This document shows, piece after piece, positions 1-6,039 of a stretch of 8,319 nt of DNA; position 1 is the stretch's first letter, and every line of letters begins with the position of its first letter. The notes beneath the pieces are model-generated. The model did not search any database. It was not told the origin of the DNA and saw nothing but the letters and a program-made list of their open reading frames with translations. The position numbers and the translations under genes are program-made. Source of the stretch: Clostridiales bacterium UBA7103 (GTDB lineage Bacteria; Bacillota; Clostridia; Oscillospirales; Oscillospiraceae); the NCBI GenBank assembly GCA_002493305.1, contig DKYJ01000028.1, positions 13,965-22,283 of the forward strand, in the 5' to 3' direction.

Positions 1-2149
1 CGGCCACGGCAACTTCGGCTCGGTCGATGGCGACCCCCCTGCCGCCTATCGTTACACCGAGGCGCGGCTGTCTAAAATATCCGATGAGATGCTGCGCGAT
101 ATCGGCAAGGACACAGTCGACTGGGTTCCGAACTTTGACGAGTACAGGAAAGAGCCGGTTGTGCTGCCCTCCCGCTTCCCGAACCTGCTGGTCAACGGCT
201 CAAGCGGTATTGCCGTCGGCATGGCGACGAATATACCGCCGCACAACCTCACCGAGGTCATCAACGCCTGCATCTGCGTGCTGGATAACCCGGAGGCGAC
301 GCTTTCTGACCTTATGCAGCACATCAGCGGCCCTGATTTCCCGACAAAGGGCATTATCATGGGCAGAAGCGGAATCCGGCAGGCCTACGCCACCGGCCGC
401 GGCCGGGTAGTCGTCCGGGCAAGAGCGGAATTTGAGGAGTTCAGCCAGAACCGCACCCGCATTATAGTCTCGGAGCTGCCATATCAGGTCAACAAGCGCC
501 AGCTTATAAAGAACATCGCCGAGCAGGTGAAGGACAAGCGGCTTGAGGGCATTTCCGACCTGCGCGATGAGACAGACCGCAATGGTATGCGAGTGGTCAT
601 TGAGCTGAAAAGAGACGCAAACCCCCAAGTGGTGCTCAACCGACTCTTCGCGCAGACCGCCATGCAGAGCACCTTCTCCATCAATATGCTGGCGCTGGTG
701 AACAACCAGTCCCAGCCGAAGATCCTCTCCCTGCGGCATATTCTGGACGAGTATCTGACCTTCCAGGAGGAGATCATCGTCCGGCGCACGAAATTTGACC
801 TTAAAAAGGCCGAGGAGCGGGCGCATCTGCTGGAGGGCCTGCTGATAGCGCAGGACAATATCGACGAGGTCATTCATATTATCCGCAGCAGCTATGACGA
901 TGCAAAACAGAACCTAATGAACCGCTTCGGGCTGTCCGATGTGCAGGCGCAGGCTATCTGCGACATGCGCCTTATCTCCCTTCAGGGTCTTAACCGCGAG
1001 AAGCTGGAGAACGAATACACGGAGCTTGAGGAGCGCATAAGCTACTTCAAGACCCTGCTCGCCGATCCCGAGCTTATAAAAGGTGTTTTGAAGGACGAGC
1101 TTACCGCCATACGCGACAAATACGGCGATAAGCGCAAGACAGAGATTCAGGATGTGGCGGACGAGATAGATATTGAAGATCTCATAGAAGAGGAGCAATG
1201 CGTCTTTACCCTGACCCACGGCGGCTATATAAAGCGCCTGCCCGTGAGCGAATACAGGGCGCAGGGGCGCGGCGGCAAGGGCATCCGCGCCATGTCCACA
1301 AAGGACGAGGACTATGTGGAGACCGTGTTCACCGCATCCACGCATGACTATATCCTGTTCTTCACAAGCTCCGGCAAGGTGTTCATCAAAAAGGGCTATA
1401 ACATCCCGGAGGCCGGCAGAAACGCCCGCGGCAGCAATATAATCAACATTATCCAGATAGAACAGGGCGAAAAGGTCAGCGCTATGATAAGGGGCAACGG
1501 CTTTGTCGAGGATCAGTTCCTCGTCTTTGTGACGAAGAACGGCACGGTAAAGCGCATGAGCAGCGCCGCTTTGAAGAACATCCGCTCCAACGGCATCCGC
1601 GCGCTGAATCTGGACGAGGGTGACGAGCTGATAACGGTCATTCCCACGACGGGGGACGAGAATATCCTCATCGCCACGAGAGACGGCATGGCCGTGTGCT
1701 TTAACGAAAATGACGCGAGGCCCATGGGCAGAATCGCTGTGGGCGTGCGTGGCATAAGGCTCAGAAGCGGGGACTATGTCATCGGCGCGGACAGCACCGG
1801 CGCGGGCAGCGCCCTGCTCACCATTACAGAAAAGGGCTACGGCAAGCGCACCGCGGTGGAGGAGTACACCGTCCACGGCCGCGGCGGCGTGGGCATGAAA
1901 AACTACAACGTCACCGACAAGACCGGCAAAATCGCGGCGGCGATGGTCGTGAACTCTGAGGACGATATTCTTGTCATCACTGACGACGCCACTATGATAC
2001 GCCTGGCGGCAGATCACATTTCCCTGCTCAGCCGCGCCACTCAGGGTGTGCGCATTATGAGGCTCAGCGAGGGCAGCCGGGTCATCGCCATTGAAAAGAC
2101 GGAGAAGGAAGCCATGGAGGAGAAGCAGGAGAACCAGACGGAGGAATAA
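1..2149 (+). CDS. gyrA: DNA gyrase subunit A, C-terminal ~715 residues (5' end outside window)
   Basis: Catalytic subunit of type IIA topoisomerase; with GyrB it introduces negative supercoils into DNA. The reading frame is open from base 2 and begins inside the winged-helix DNA-gate domain at GHGNFGSVDGD. The catalytic tyrosine of the YRYTEARL motif is the TAC at 53-55. The conserved block VNGSSGIAVGMATNIPPHN starts at base 191. The tower and coiled-coil arm with the C-gate run to roughly base 1150. The C-terminal beta-pinwheel then begins, with a GyrA box reading QGRGGKG at 1262-1282. The GyrA box argues for GyrA over ParC. The protein ends in an acidic, glutamate-rich tail. About 100 N-terminal residues, including the serine/aspartate quinolone-resistance positions, lie upstream of the window. 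The next gene starts 3 bases after the stop, which suggests cotranscription. Identity is very secure. Confidence 0.98.
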   Translation, partial: GHGNFGSVDGDPPAAYRYTEARLSKISDEMLRDIGKDTVDWVPNFDEYRKEPVVLPSRFPNLLVNGSSGIAVGMATNIPPHNLTEVINACICVLDNPEATLSDLMQHISGPDFPTKGIIMGRSGIRQAYATGRGRVVVRARAEFEEFSQNRTRIIVSELPYQVNKRQLIKNIAEQVKDKRLEGISDLRDETDRNGMRVVIELKRDANPQVVLNRLFAQTAMQSTFSINMLALVNNQSQPKILSLRHILDEYLTFQEEIIVRRTKFDLKKAEERAHLLEGLLIAQDNIDEVIHIIRSSYDDAKQNLMNRFGLSDVQAQAICDMRLISLQGLNREKLENEYTELEERISYFKTLLADPELIKGVLKDELTAIRDKYGDKRKTEIQDVADEIDIEDLIEEEQCVFTLTHGGYIKRLPVSEYRAQGRGGKGIRAMSTKDEDYVETVFTASTHDYILFFTSSGKVFIKKGYNIPEAGRNARGSNIINIIQIEQGEKVSAMIRGNGFVEDQFLVFVTKNGTVKRMSSAALKNIRSNGIRALNLDEGDELITVIPTTGDENILIATRDGMAVCFNENDARPMGRIAVGVRGIRLRSGDYVIGADSTGAGSALLTITEKGYGKRTAVEEYTVHGRGGVGMKNYNVTDKTGKIAAAMVVNSEDDILVITDDATMIRLAADHISLLSRATQGVRIMRLSEGSRVIAIEKTEKEAMEEKQENQTEE
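2140..2144 (+). promoter_or_regulatory. Ribosome binding site GGAGG for the TTG-started gene
   Basis: A perfect GGAGG lies inside the last codons of gyrA, 8 bases before TTG at 2153. No ATG or GTG in the same frame is equally well placed, so this site decides the unusual TTG start and points to translation coupled to the end of gyrA. Confidence 0.8.
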
Positions 2150-2152
2150 CGC

Positions 2153-2683
2153 TTGAACGGGGACAAAAAGAAGAAACGGAGCGGCGGAGGCTGGGCGATT
2201 TTTGCCATCATCATCGGCGCGGTGATAAGCGCGCTGGGCGACCTTGACGGTACGGACGCGTTTGGCTTTATCGTGGTCATCGTGATATTGGCGATGGTTG
2301 GCGGAGTTTTCGGGCTGATTTTCGCGCTGATAAAAAAGGCCTCCAACGCGGCGACAGACAGCGGGAAGGCAGAGGGCCGCCCCCTGCGCCGCGAGCGCAT
2401 GGAGGATTTCCCTCGTTATGCGCGCCAAGTGGAGAACCGAGAGCCCCGGCGCGATAGGCGCGAGGCGGACAGACCCGTCCGTGCCCGCAGGGAAGGGGAG
2501 GACAGACCCTCTATCTTCCGGCGCGAGCCGCTGGAGGATAAACCAATCAGCCACCAGAGGGAGCTGCTTCCCATGGATGAATACGAGCGGCAAAAGCGCC
2601 TTGAGCAGCTTGAAAACTTCCTGAAAAACGGGACTATCGACAAAGATGAGTACAGAAAGCTCCGGGCAAGATACGAGAGATAA
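2153..2683 (+). CDS. Small membrane protein with SHOCT-like C-terminus, function unknown
   Basis: A 176-residue protein I cannot name. After a lysine-rich start (KKKK at 5-8), two hydrophobic helices are visible at about residues 14-28 and 37-60, separated by a short acidic turn (LGDLDGTDA). A highly charged, arginine- and glutamate-rich linker follows at about residues 62-140 and is probably disordered. The last 35 residues (142-176) read RLEQLENFLKNGTIDKDEY and onward. This matches the pattern of SHOCT-type short C-terminal domains: a helix, a GxI(D/T)xxEY turn, then a second basic helix. SHOCT domains are usually at protein ends and are thought to be oligomerisation or interaction modules, so a membrane-anchored adaptor is a guess. 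The TTG start is chosen from the GGAGG 8 bases upstream, 3 bases after the gyrA stop. The SHOCT call is by eye. Confidence 0.85.
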   Translation: MNGDKKKKRSGGGWAIFAIIIGAVISALGDLDGTDAFGFIVVIVILAMVGGVFGLIFALIKKASNAATDSGKAEGRPLRRERMEDFPRYARQVENREPRRDRREADRPVRARREGEDRPSIFRREPLEDKPISHQRELLPMDEYERQKRLEQLENFLKNGTIDKDEYRKLRARYER

Positions 2684-2692
2684 TATGAAAAA

Positions 2693-2713
2693 TGCACACT
2701 ATTTCAGTGTGCA
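2693..2713. repeat. 8-bp perfect hairpin after the SHOCT-like gene, possible terminator
   Basis: TGCACACT at 2693-2700 pairs with AGTGTGCA at 2706-2713 around a 5-base loop, 9 bases past the stop codon. It is flanked by A-tracts on both sides. Read on the + strand there is no U-run after the stem. Read on the - strand the stem is followed by five U's, the layout of an intrinsic terminator, yet no - strand gene is present. It may mark the 3' end of the gyrA transcript by a Rho- or processing-dependent route, but that is inference. Confidence 0.4.
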
Positions 2714-2715
2714 AA

Positions 2716-2753
2716 AAGGCTGCTTTTATAGAAAGGCTCCTTTATGTAAGGCT
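2716..2753. repeat. Three degenerate direct repeats with core AAGGCT
   Basis: AAGGCT occurs at 2716-2721, 2733-2738 and 2748-2753, spaced 17 and 15 bases apart. The first two copies are followed by CTTTTATA- or CTTTAT-like sequence. This could be remnants of a short tandem array or binding-site copies; chance is not excluded. Confidence 0.4.
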
Positions 2754-2811
2754 ACTCTCACAGGTGCAGTTCGGAGCGCAAACGCGGCAATCTTGCGCTG
2801 CACCCCCCTTG

Positions 2812-2830
2812 CTTCCCCCTGAGGGGGAAG
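2812..2830. repeat. GC-rich hairpin, left arm of the intergenic element
   Basis: CTTCCCCC (2812-2819) pairs perfectly with GGGGGAAG (2823-2830) around a 3-base loop. It is the mirror counterpart of the CCCC/GGGG hairpin at 2949-2967. No U-run follows, so it is unlikely to be a simple intrinsic terminator. Confidence 0.7.
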
Positions 2831-2927
2831 TGGCGAGCTTGCGAGCCGATAGAGGGATGTCCAGCGTCAGGGCAAGACTGAAGAACCTTGTTATAACCAA
2901 CTCTGCCGCAAGACAGCCCCCCATTCA

Positions 2928-2967
2928 GTCACGGCTTGCGCCGTGACAGCTCCCCCTCATGGGGAGC
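2928..2967. repeat. Two adjacent hairpins, right arm of the intergenic element
   Basis: GTCACGGC (2928-2935) pairs with GCCGTGAC (2940-2947) over a TTGC loop. One base later GCTCCCC (2949-2955) pairs with GGGGAGC (2961-2967) over a 5-base loop. Both stems are perfect. Together they make a rigid double hairpin about 100 bases before the rnhA start, in the leader of any transcript that reads through. Confidence 0.7.
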
Positions 2968-3022
2968 CAGGCTTGACTGCACTCCGAATTTGAGGCTGCC
3001 CTGCCTTTAAACGAGCCCGCCG

Positions 3023-3058
3023 CGTGTACGGCAGAATGGACGTGTACGGCAGAATGGA
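3023..3058 (+). repeat. Perfect 18-bp tandem duplication in the rnhA leader
   Basis: The 18-base unit CGTGTACGGCAGAATGGA occurs twice, at 3023-3040 and 3041-3058, without a mismatch. The second copy ends in the GGA that forms part of the rnhA ribosome binding site. The unit length is a multiple of three, so an in-frame GTG at 3024 and ATGs at 3036 and 3054 remain open into rnhA. A perfect duplication suggests a recent slippage event. Confidence 0.9.
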
Positions 3059-3059
3059 G
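3056..3059 (+). promoter_or_regulatory. Ribosome binding site GGAG for rnhA
   Basis: GGAG lies 6 bases before ATG at 3066. It fixes that ATG as the start in preference to the in-frame GTG (3024) and ATGs (3036, 3054), which have no comparable site. It overlaps the end of the second copy of the 18-bp duplication. Confidence 0.7.
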
Positions 3060-3065
3060 ATCATA

Positions 3066-3509
3066 ATGACAAAAACAGTTACCATATACACCGACGGGGC
3101 GTGCAGCGGCAACCCCGGGCCCGGCGGCTGGGGAGCTATTCTCTGCTACAAGGGAGTGGAGAAGGAGCTTTCCGGGGGTGCGGCGCGGACCACCAACAAC
3201 CGCATGGAGCTGACGGGGGTCATCTCCGCCCTTGAGCAGCTCAAGGAGCCATGCACGGTGGAGCTGTATTCCGACTCGAAATATGTGGTGGACGCGCTGG
3301 AAAGGGGCTGGGCAAGATCATGGCAGAGCCGGGGCTGGAAAAAGGCGGACAAAAAGCCCGCCCTGAATCCCGACCTTTGGGAGCGACTGCTTGAGCTTTG
3401 CGATATGCACACCGTCCGCTGCCACTGGGTAAAGGGTCATGCGGAAAACGAATACAACAACAGATGCGACGCGCTGGCCGTCAGTCGGAGGGATGAGTTT
3501 GCGCGATGA
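3066..3509 (+). CDS. rnhA: Ribonuclease HI
   Basis: Cuts the RNA strand of RNA:DNA hybrids, removing R-loops, primers and misincorporated stretches in the cytoplasm. From ATG 3066 the protein is 147 residues, normal for bacterial RNase HI. It aligns with the E. coli enzyme nearly end to end: IYTDGACSGNPGPGGWGAIL at the start, then RTTNNRMEL, LYSDSKYV and WVKGHAENE. The four metal-binding acids are present: D10, E48, D70 and D135 (E. coli D134), plus the conserved histidine H125. The basic protrusion (W-x-x-RGWKKADKKP) is intact. A GTG at 3024 would add 14 residues encoded by the 18-bp duplication; the ribosome binding site and family length favour 3066. Its TGA overlaps the ATG of the ABC transporter gene (ATGA), so the two are probably translated together. 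Confidence 0.97.
   Translation: MTKTVTIYTDGACSGNPGPGGWGAILCYKGVEKELSGGAARTTNNRMELTGVISALEQLKEPCTVELYSDSKYVVDALERGWARSWQSRGWKKADKKPALNPDLWERLLELCDMHTVRCHWVKGHAENEYNNRCDALAVSRRDEFAR
3487..3491 (+). promoter_or_regulatory. Distant GGAGG before the ABC exporter start
   Basis: GGAGG inside the end of rnhA lies 14 bases before the ATG at 3506, longer than the usual 5-9. With the ATGA stop-start overlap, re-initiation by ribosomes finishing rnhA is the likelier main route. Confidence 0.4.
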
Positions 3510-5245
3510 ATAAGACGAATTATAACGACAAGGGCATAAAGATATTTATGGGCTACATCGCCCGGCACAAGAGACTGTTTTTGATAGACATGCTGTGTGC
3601 GGTGGTAGTCTCCGTTGTGGATCTGGTGTTCCCCTATGTGTCGCGGCTTTCAATGAATCAGCTTCTGCCGCAGAAGCTCTATACTGCGTTTTTCACGGTG
3701 ATGGGGATAATGATCGCCGCCTATGTGCTCAAGAGTGTGCTTTACTATGTGATAACCGTGGTTGGGCACAAAATGGGGGTACTGGTGGAGTCGGATATGC
3801 GCAGAGATGTGTTTACGCATATGCAGTCGCTCTCGTGCAGCTTTTATGACAAGAACCGCACCGGCGTTTTGATGAGCCGCATAACCAGCGACCTTTTTGA
3901 AGTGACGGAGCTTGCTCATCACGGGCCGGAAAATCTGCTCATCTGCACGCTGACGATCGTGGGCGCGCTGGTGGTGATGTTCTGCCTTCAGTGGCAGCTG
4001 GCTCTGGTGCTGACGGTTATTCTGCCGCTGTGCCTGTGGTTCACGCTTTCCCAGAGGGCGCGCATGAAAGACGCCAATATTGAAGTAAAGCGTAAAACCG
4101 CCGACATATATTCCGCCATTGAGAGCAGCATTTCCGGCATACGCACGGCGAAAGCCTTCGCCAATGAGGAACAGGAGAGCGATAAGTTTGACAAGGCAAA
4201 CGCCATGTTCCGCTCCTCCAAGGTGGAATACTATAAGAGCATGGGGCTTTACATGAGCGGTATGGAGTTCACCACCGGGATCATGCAGGTGGTGGTCATC
4301 GCCGTGGGCGGCGCGCTCATTATGGCGGGGAAGATGGACTATATCGGGCTTATTACCTTCTCCCTGTATGTCAGCACCTTTGTTTCACCGATAAGAAAGC
4401 TCACAATGTTTGCCGAGCAGTATATGCAGGGCTCCGCCGGCTTCGAGCGTTTTCTCGAGCTTATGCGAACCGAGGCAGGTATAATAGACGCGCCCGATGC
4501 GGAGGAGCTGGGCAAGGTCAAGGGCAGCATTGACTTTGAGCATGTGAGCTTTGACTACGGCAACGGCGTGCCGGTGCTGAAGGATATCGACCTGCACATC
4601 AAGCCCGGGGAGACTTTTGCGGTGGTCGGCCCCTCCGGCGGCGGAAAGACCACGCTCTGCCAGCTTATACCGAGGTTTTACGATGTGTGCGCGGGCAGCG
4701 TCCGCGTAGACGGGCACGACGTGCGCACGGTCACGCAGGAGAGCTTGAGAAAGAACATCGGCATGATCCAGCAGGATGTGTTCATGTTTGCGGGCACCGT
4801 GAGGGAGAATATTCGCTACGGCAGACCCGACGCCACTGACGAGGAGATCGTAGAGGCGGCAGTCAGAGCCGAGATACACAGCGAGATAATGGCAATGCCC
4901 GACGGCTATGATACATATATCGGGGAGCGGGGAGTCATGCTCTCCGGCGGGCAGAAGCAGCGCATATCCATAGCGCGGGTATTTTTGAAAAACCCGCCCA
5001 TTCTCATTCTCGATGAGGCGACCAGCGCCCTGGACACCGTCACCGAGCAGCGCATACAGGCGGCGCTGGACGCTCTGAGCGTGGGCAGGACTACGATGAT
5101 AATTGCCCATCGGCTCTCCACCGTGAAAAACGCGGATCTTATCGCCGTCATCGAGGACGAGCGAGTTGTGGAGCTTGGCAGCCCCGAGGAGCTGCTTGAG
5201 AAAAACGGAGCTTACGCAGAGCTTTGCCGCGCGCAGAACTTATGA
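3506..5245 (+). CDS. ABC exporter half-transporter (fused membrane and ATPase domains)
   Basis: A 579-residue type-1 ABC exporter of the MsbA/LmrA-like class, acting in the cytoplasmic membrane as a dimer. Six hydrophobic segments are seen at about residues 24-46, 61-87, 143-160, 162-182, 255-274 and 278-297. The nucleotide-binding domain follows: Walker A GPSGGGKT (375-382), Q-loop glutamine near 423, signature LSGGQ (479-483), Walker B ILILD with catalytic glutamate E504, D-loop SALD and switch histidine H535. All catalytic residues are present and no second half-transporter adjoins, so a homodimer with two active sites is likely. The substrate (drug, lipid or peptide) cannot be read from sequence; no peptidase or beta-barrel partner is nearby. 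The start overlaps the rnhA stop. The stop codon falls at the edge of the palindromic element downstream, but the C-terminus (YAELCRAQNL) looks complete for the family. Confidence 0.95.
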   Translation: MNKTNYNDKGIKIFMGYIARHKRLFLIDMLCAVVVSVVDLVFPYVSRLSMNQLLPQKLYTAFFTVMGIMIAAYVLKSVLYYVITVVGHKMGVLVESDMRRDVFTHMQSLSCSFYDKNRTGVLMSRITSDLFEVTELAHHGPENLLICTLTIVGALVVMFCLQWQLALVLTVILPLCLWFTLSQRARMKDANIEVKRKTADIYSAIESSISGIRTAKAFANEEQESDKFDKANAMFRSSKVEYYKSMGLYMSGMEFTTGIMQVVVIAVGGALIMAGKMDYIGLITFSLYVSTFVSPIRKLTMFAEQYMQGSAGFERFLELMRTEAGIIDAPDAEELGKVKGSIDFEHVSFDYGNGVPVLKDIDLHIKPGETFAVVGPSGGGKTTLCQLIPRFYDVCAGSVRVDGHDVRTVTQESLRKNIGMIQQDVFMFAGTVRENIRYGRPDATDEEIVEAAVRAEIHSEIMAMPDGYDTYIGERGVMLSGGQKQRISIARVFLKNPPILILDEATSALDTVTEQRIQAALDALSVGRTTMIIAHRLSTVKNADLIAVIEDERVVELGSPEELLEKNGAYAELCRAQNL

Positions 5246-5405
5246 GTAAGCGATGAATAAATTGCCTCGATGTTTTACGGACAATTTGCGCTATGCCTTC
5301 GTCACTTTTTCTTGAAATACACAAAGTATGTCTGCGAAAAAGTGCCATCGCCAGAACACAAATTCTCTCGCAAATCATTCTCGACAATTTATTCATCGCT
5401 TGCTC
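5244..5405. repeat. 162-bp imperfect palindrome with 21-bp terminal inverted repeats (MITE-like)
   Basis: The ends are 21-base inverted repeats, 5244-5264 and 5385-5405, matching at 20 of 21 positions (shared core GCGATGAATAAATTG). Inside, the arms continue to match imperfectly (an AATTTGYGYT block) down to a perfect 9-bp stem, CACTTTTTC at 5303-5311 with GAAAAAGTG at 5336-5344, enclosing a 24-base loop that itself holds ATAC/GTAT. The element is much more AT-rich than the genes around it and has no credible coding frame. The left end supplies the last two bases of the ABC exporter's TGA stop. It fits a non-autonomous miniature element that can fold as one long RNA hairpin. A target-site duplication is not clear; TTAT occurs just outside each end, but offset by two bases on the right. 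Confidence 0.8.
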
Positions 5406-5438
5406 GGTTATATAAAAAATTTACCTTTATACAAAAAA

Positions 5439-5443
5439 GGGGG
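5439..5443 (+). promoter_or_regulatory. Ribosome binding site (GGGGG in AAGGGGGA) for the acetyltransferase gene
   Basis: AAGGGGGA at 5437-5444, with its G-run ending 7 bases before ATG 5451, supports that start. The AT-rich 33 bases before it contain TATAAA (5411-5416) and TATACA (5428-5433) that could be -10 boxes, but I see no good -35 at proper spacing. Confidence 0.7.
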
Positions 5444-5450
5444 ATAAAAT

Positions 5451-6026
5451 ATGCTAAGCGTCAGAAAAGGCGGGCACAGGGATCTGACCCGTTTTTATCC
5501 GGTAATGGAGATGGATTTTGACAAAAAAGAGCTGCTGCCCAAGGTCGTCATACACAAAGCCCTGCTAAACGGCTCGCAGGAGCTGCTCATTTTTTTCGAT
5601 GATGAGAGCAACATTGAGCTGGGCTACGCGCTGGTGTGCTGCCGCAGTCTTTACGGGTATGTGCTGCTTAAATACTTCGGCATTCTGCCATGGTACAGAG
5701 ACAAGGGCATAGGCGTGGAGGCCATGCGCCTTATCAACAAGCGCTATGCCGACAGACAGGGCATACTTGCGGAGCTGACGGTCTTTGACGACAGCGACGG
5801 GGAATACCTTAAAAAGCTGCGCCGCTTCTTCGCCCGCTTCGGCTATGTGGGCGTGGAGAGCGATTACCGCCTCGGCGGGGCCGAGGTGGAGCTGATGGTC
5901 AAGCCTATCAAGGGCACGGAGGATATAAGCGCCGTGGCTCACAGGATGATAAGAGACGTTTATTCCCGCTGCCTGTCGGCAGTGGCAATGAACAAAATGA
6001 TCGACATTAAGCCGGTAAAAAAGTAA
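5451..6026 (+). CDS. GNAT-like N-acetyltransferase, substrate unknown
   Basis: A 191-residue protein with the look of a GCN5-related acetyltransferase, which would move an acetyl group from acetyl-CoA to an amine. The key evidence is the central stretch LLKYFGILPWYRDKGIGVEA: a beta strand ending in the R-D-K-G-I-G turn (residues 83-88), which fits the family's acetyl-CoA pyrophosphate loop (Q/R-x-x-G-x-G/A), followed by a helix. The N-terminal RKGGHRDLTRFYPVMEMDF fits strand one and helix one. A helical region with KKLRRFFARFGYVGVESDY matches the usual late strand where GNATs end in F-Y-x-x-GF-like motifs. The last 35-40 residues extend past the core and are unassigned. No neighbour suggests a substrate. 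It starts 45 bases after the palindromic element and lies 13 bases before mfd, so it is probably cotranscribed with mfd. Family call by motif only. Confidence 0.8.
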   Translation: MLSVRKGGHRDLTRFYPVMEMDFDKKELLPKVVIHKALLNGSQELLIFFDDESNIELGYALVCCRSLYGYVLLKYFGILPWYRDKGIGVEAMRLINKRYADRQGILAELTVFDDSDGEYLKKLRRFFARFGYVGVESDYRLGGAEVELMVKPIKGTEDISAVAHRMIRDVYSRCLSAVAMNKMIDIKPVKK

Positions 6027-6039
6027 CTCAGCGTTTTCT

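Larger units (their letters stand above)
2770..2988. repeat. Intergenic element of ~219 bp with inverted arms (MITE/REP-like)
   Basis: The outer ends are inverted: TTCGGAGCGCA at 2770-2780 and TGCACTCCGAA at 2978-2988 match at 10 of 11 positions. Inside them the left arm (about 2801-2856) and right arm (about 2917-2968) are diverged inverted copies of one layout: a CCCC/GGGG hairpin, a GC-rich CGAGC/CACGG hairpin region, then a run of C or G. The middle, about 2857-2916, shows no coding signal. Paired hairpins of this kind are familiar to me from intergenic spaces of Oscillospiraceae; that is memory, not a search. It carries no transposase, so it would be a non-autonomous element or a REP-like RNA structure. 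Exact ends and any target duplication are uncertain. Confidence 0.6.

Noticed and set aside
1..2149. ParC (topoisomerase IV) instead of GyrA
   Set aside because: A GyrA box and a full-length pinwheel-type C-terminal domain with an acidic tail favour GyrA.
914..2593. 559-codon open frame on the - strand
   Set aside because: It lies antisense to gyrA and the SHOCT-like gene, crosses their boundary, and its translation (rich in A, H, V, L) shows no domain. Long antisense frames are expected opposite GC-rich genes with strong codon bias.
2892..2897. TATAAC as a -10 box inside the 219-bp element
   Set aside because: No acceptable -35 box is present about 17 bases upstream.
2692..2946. 84-codon + strand frame between the SHOCT-like gene and rnhA
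   Set aside because: It runs through the hairpin and the inverted-arm element, has no ribosome binding site, and its composition follows the repeats.
3024..3065. GTG start at 3024 giving a 161-residue RNase HI
   Set aside because: No ribosome binding site precedes it, the extra 14 residues come from the 18-bp duplication, and family length and D10/E48/D70 numbering fit ATG 3066.
4385..5110. 241-codon open frame on the - strand
   Set aside because: Antisense to the nucleotide-binding domain of the ABC exporter, with no recognisable motif and no ribosome binding site.
5381..5433. Promoter for the acetyltransferase and mfd (TCGACA with TATAAA or TATACA)
   Set aside because: The -10-like boxes are reasonable but every -35 candidate is weak or wrongly spaced (TCGACA is too far upstream). 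Not strong enough to list as a feature.
5148..5521. Short open frames through the palindromic element (- strand 5148-5396, + strand 5270-5521)
   Set aside because: Both are made from the inverted-repeat arms plus neighbouring coding sequence, and lack a ribosome binding site or domain. They are likely by-products of the element, though automated annotation may call them hypothetical proteins.
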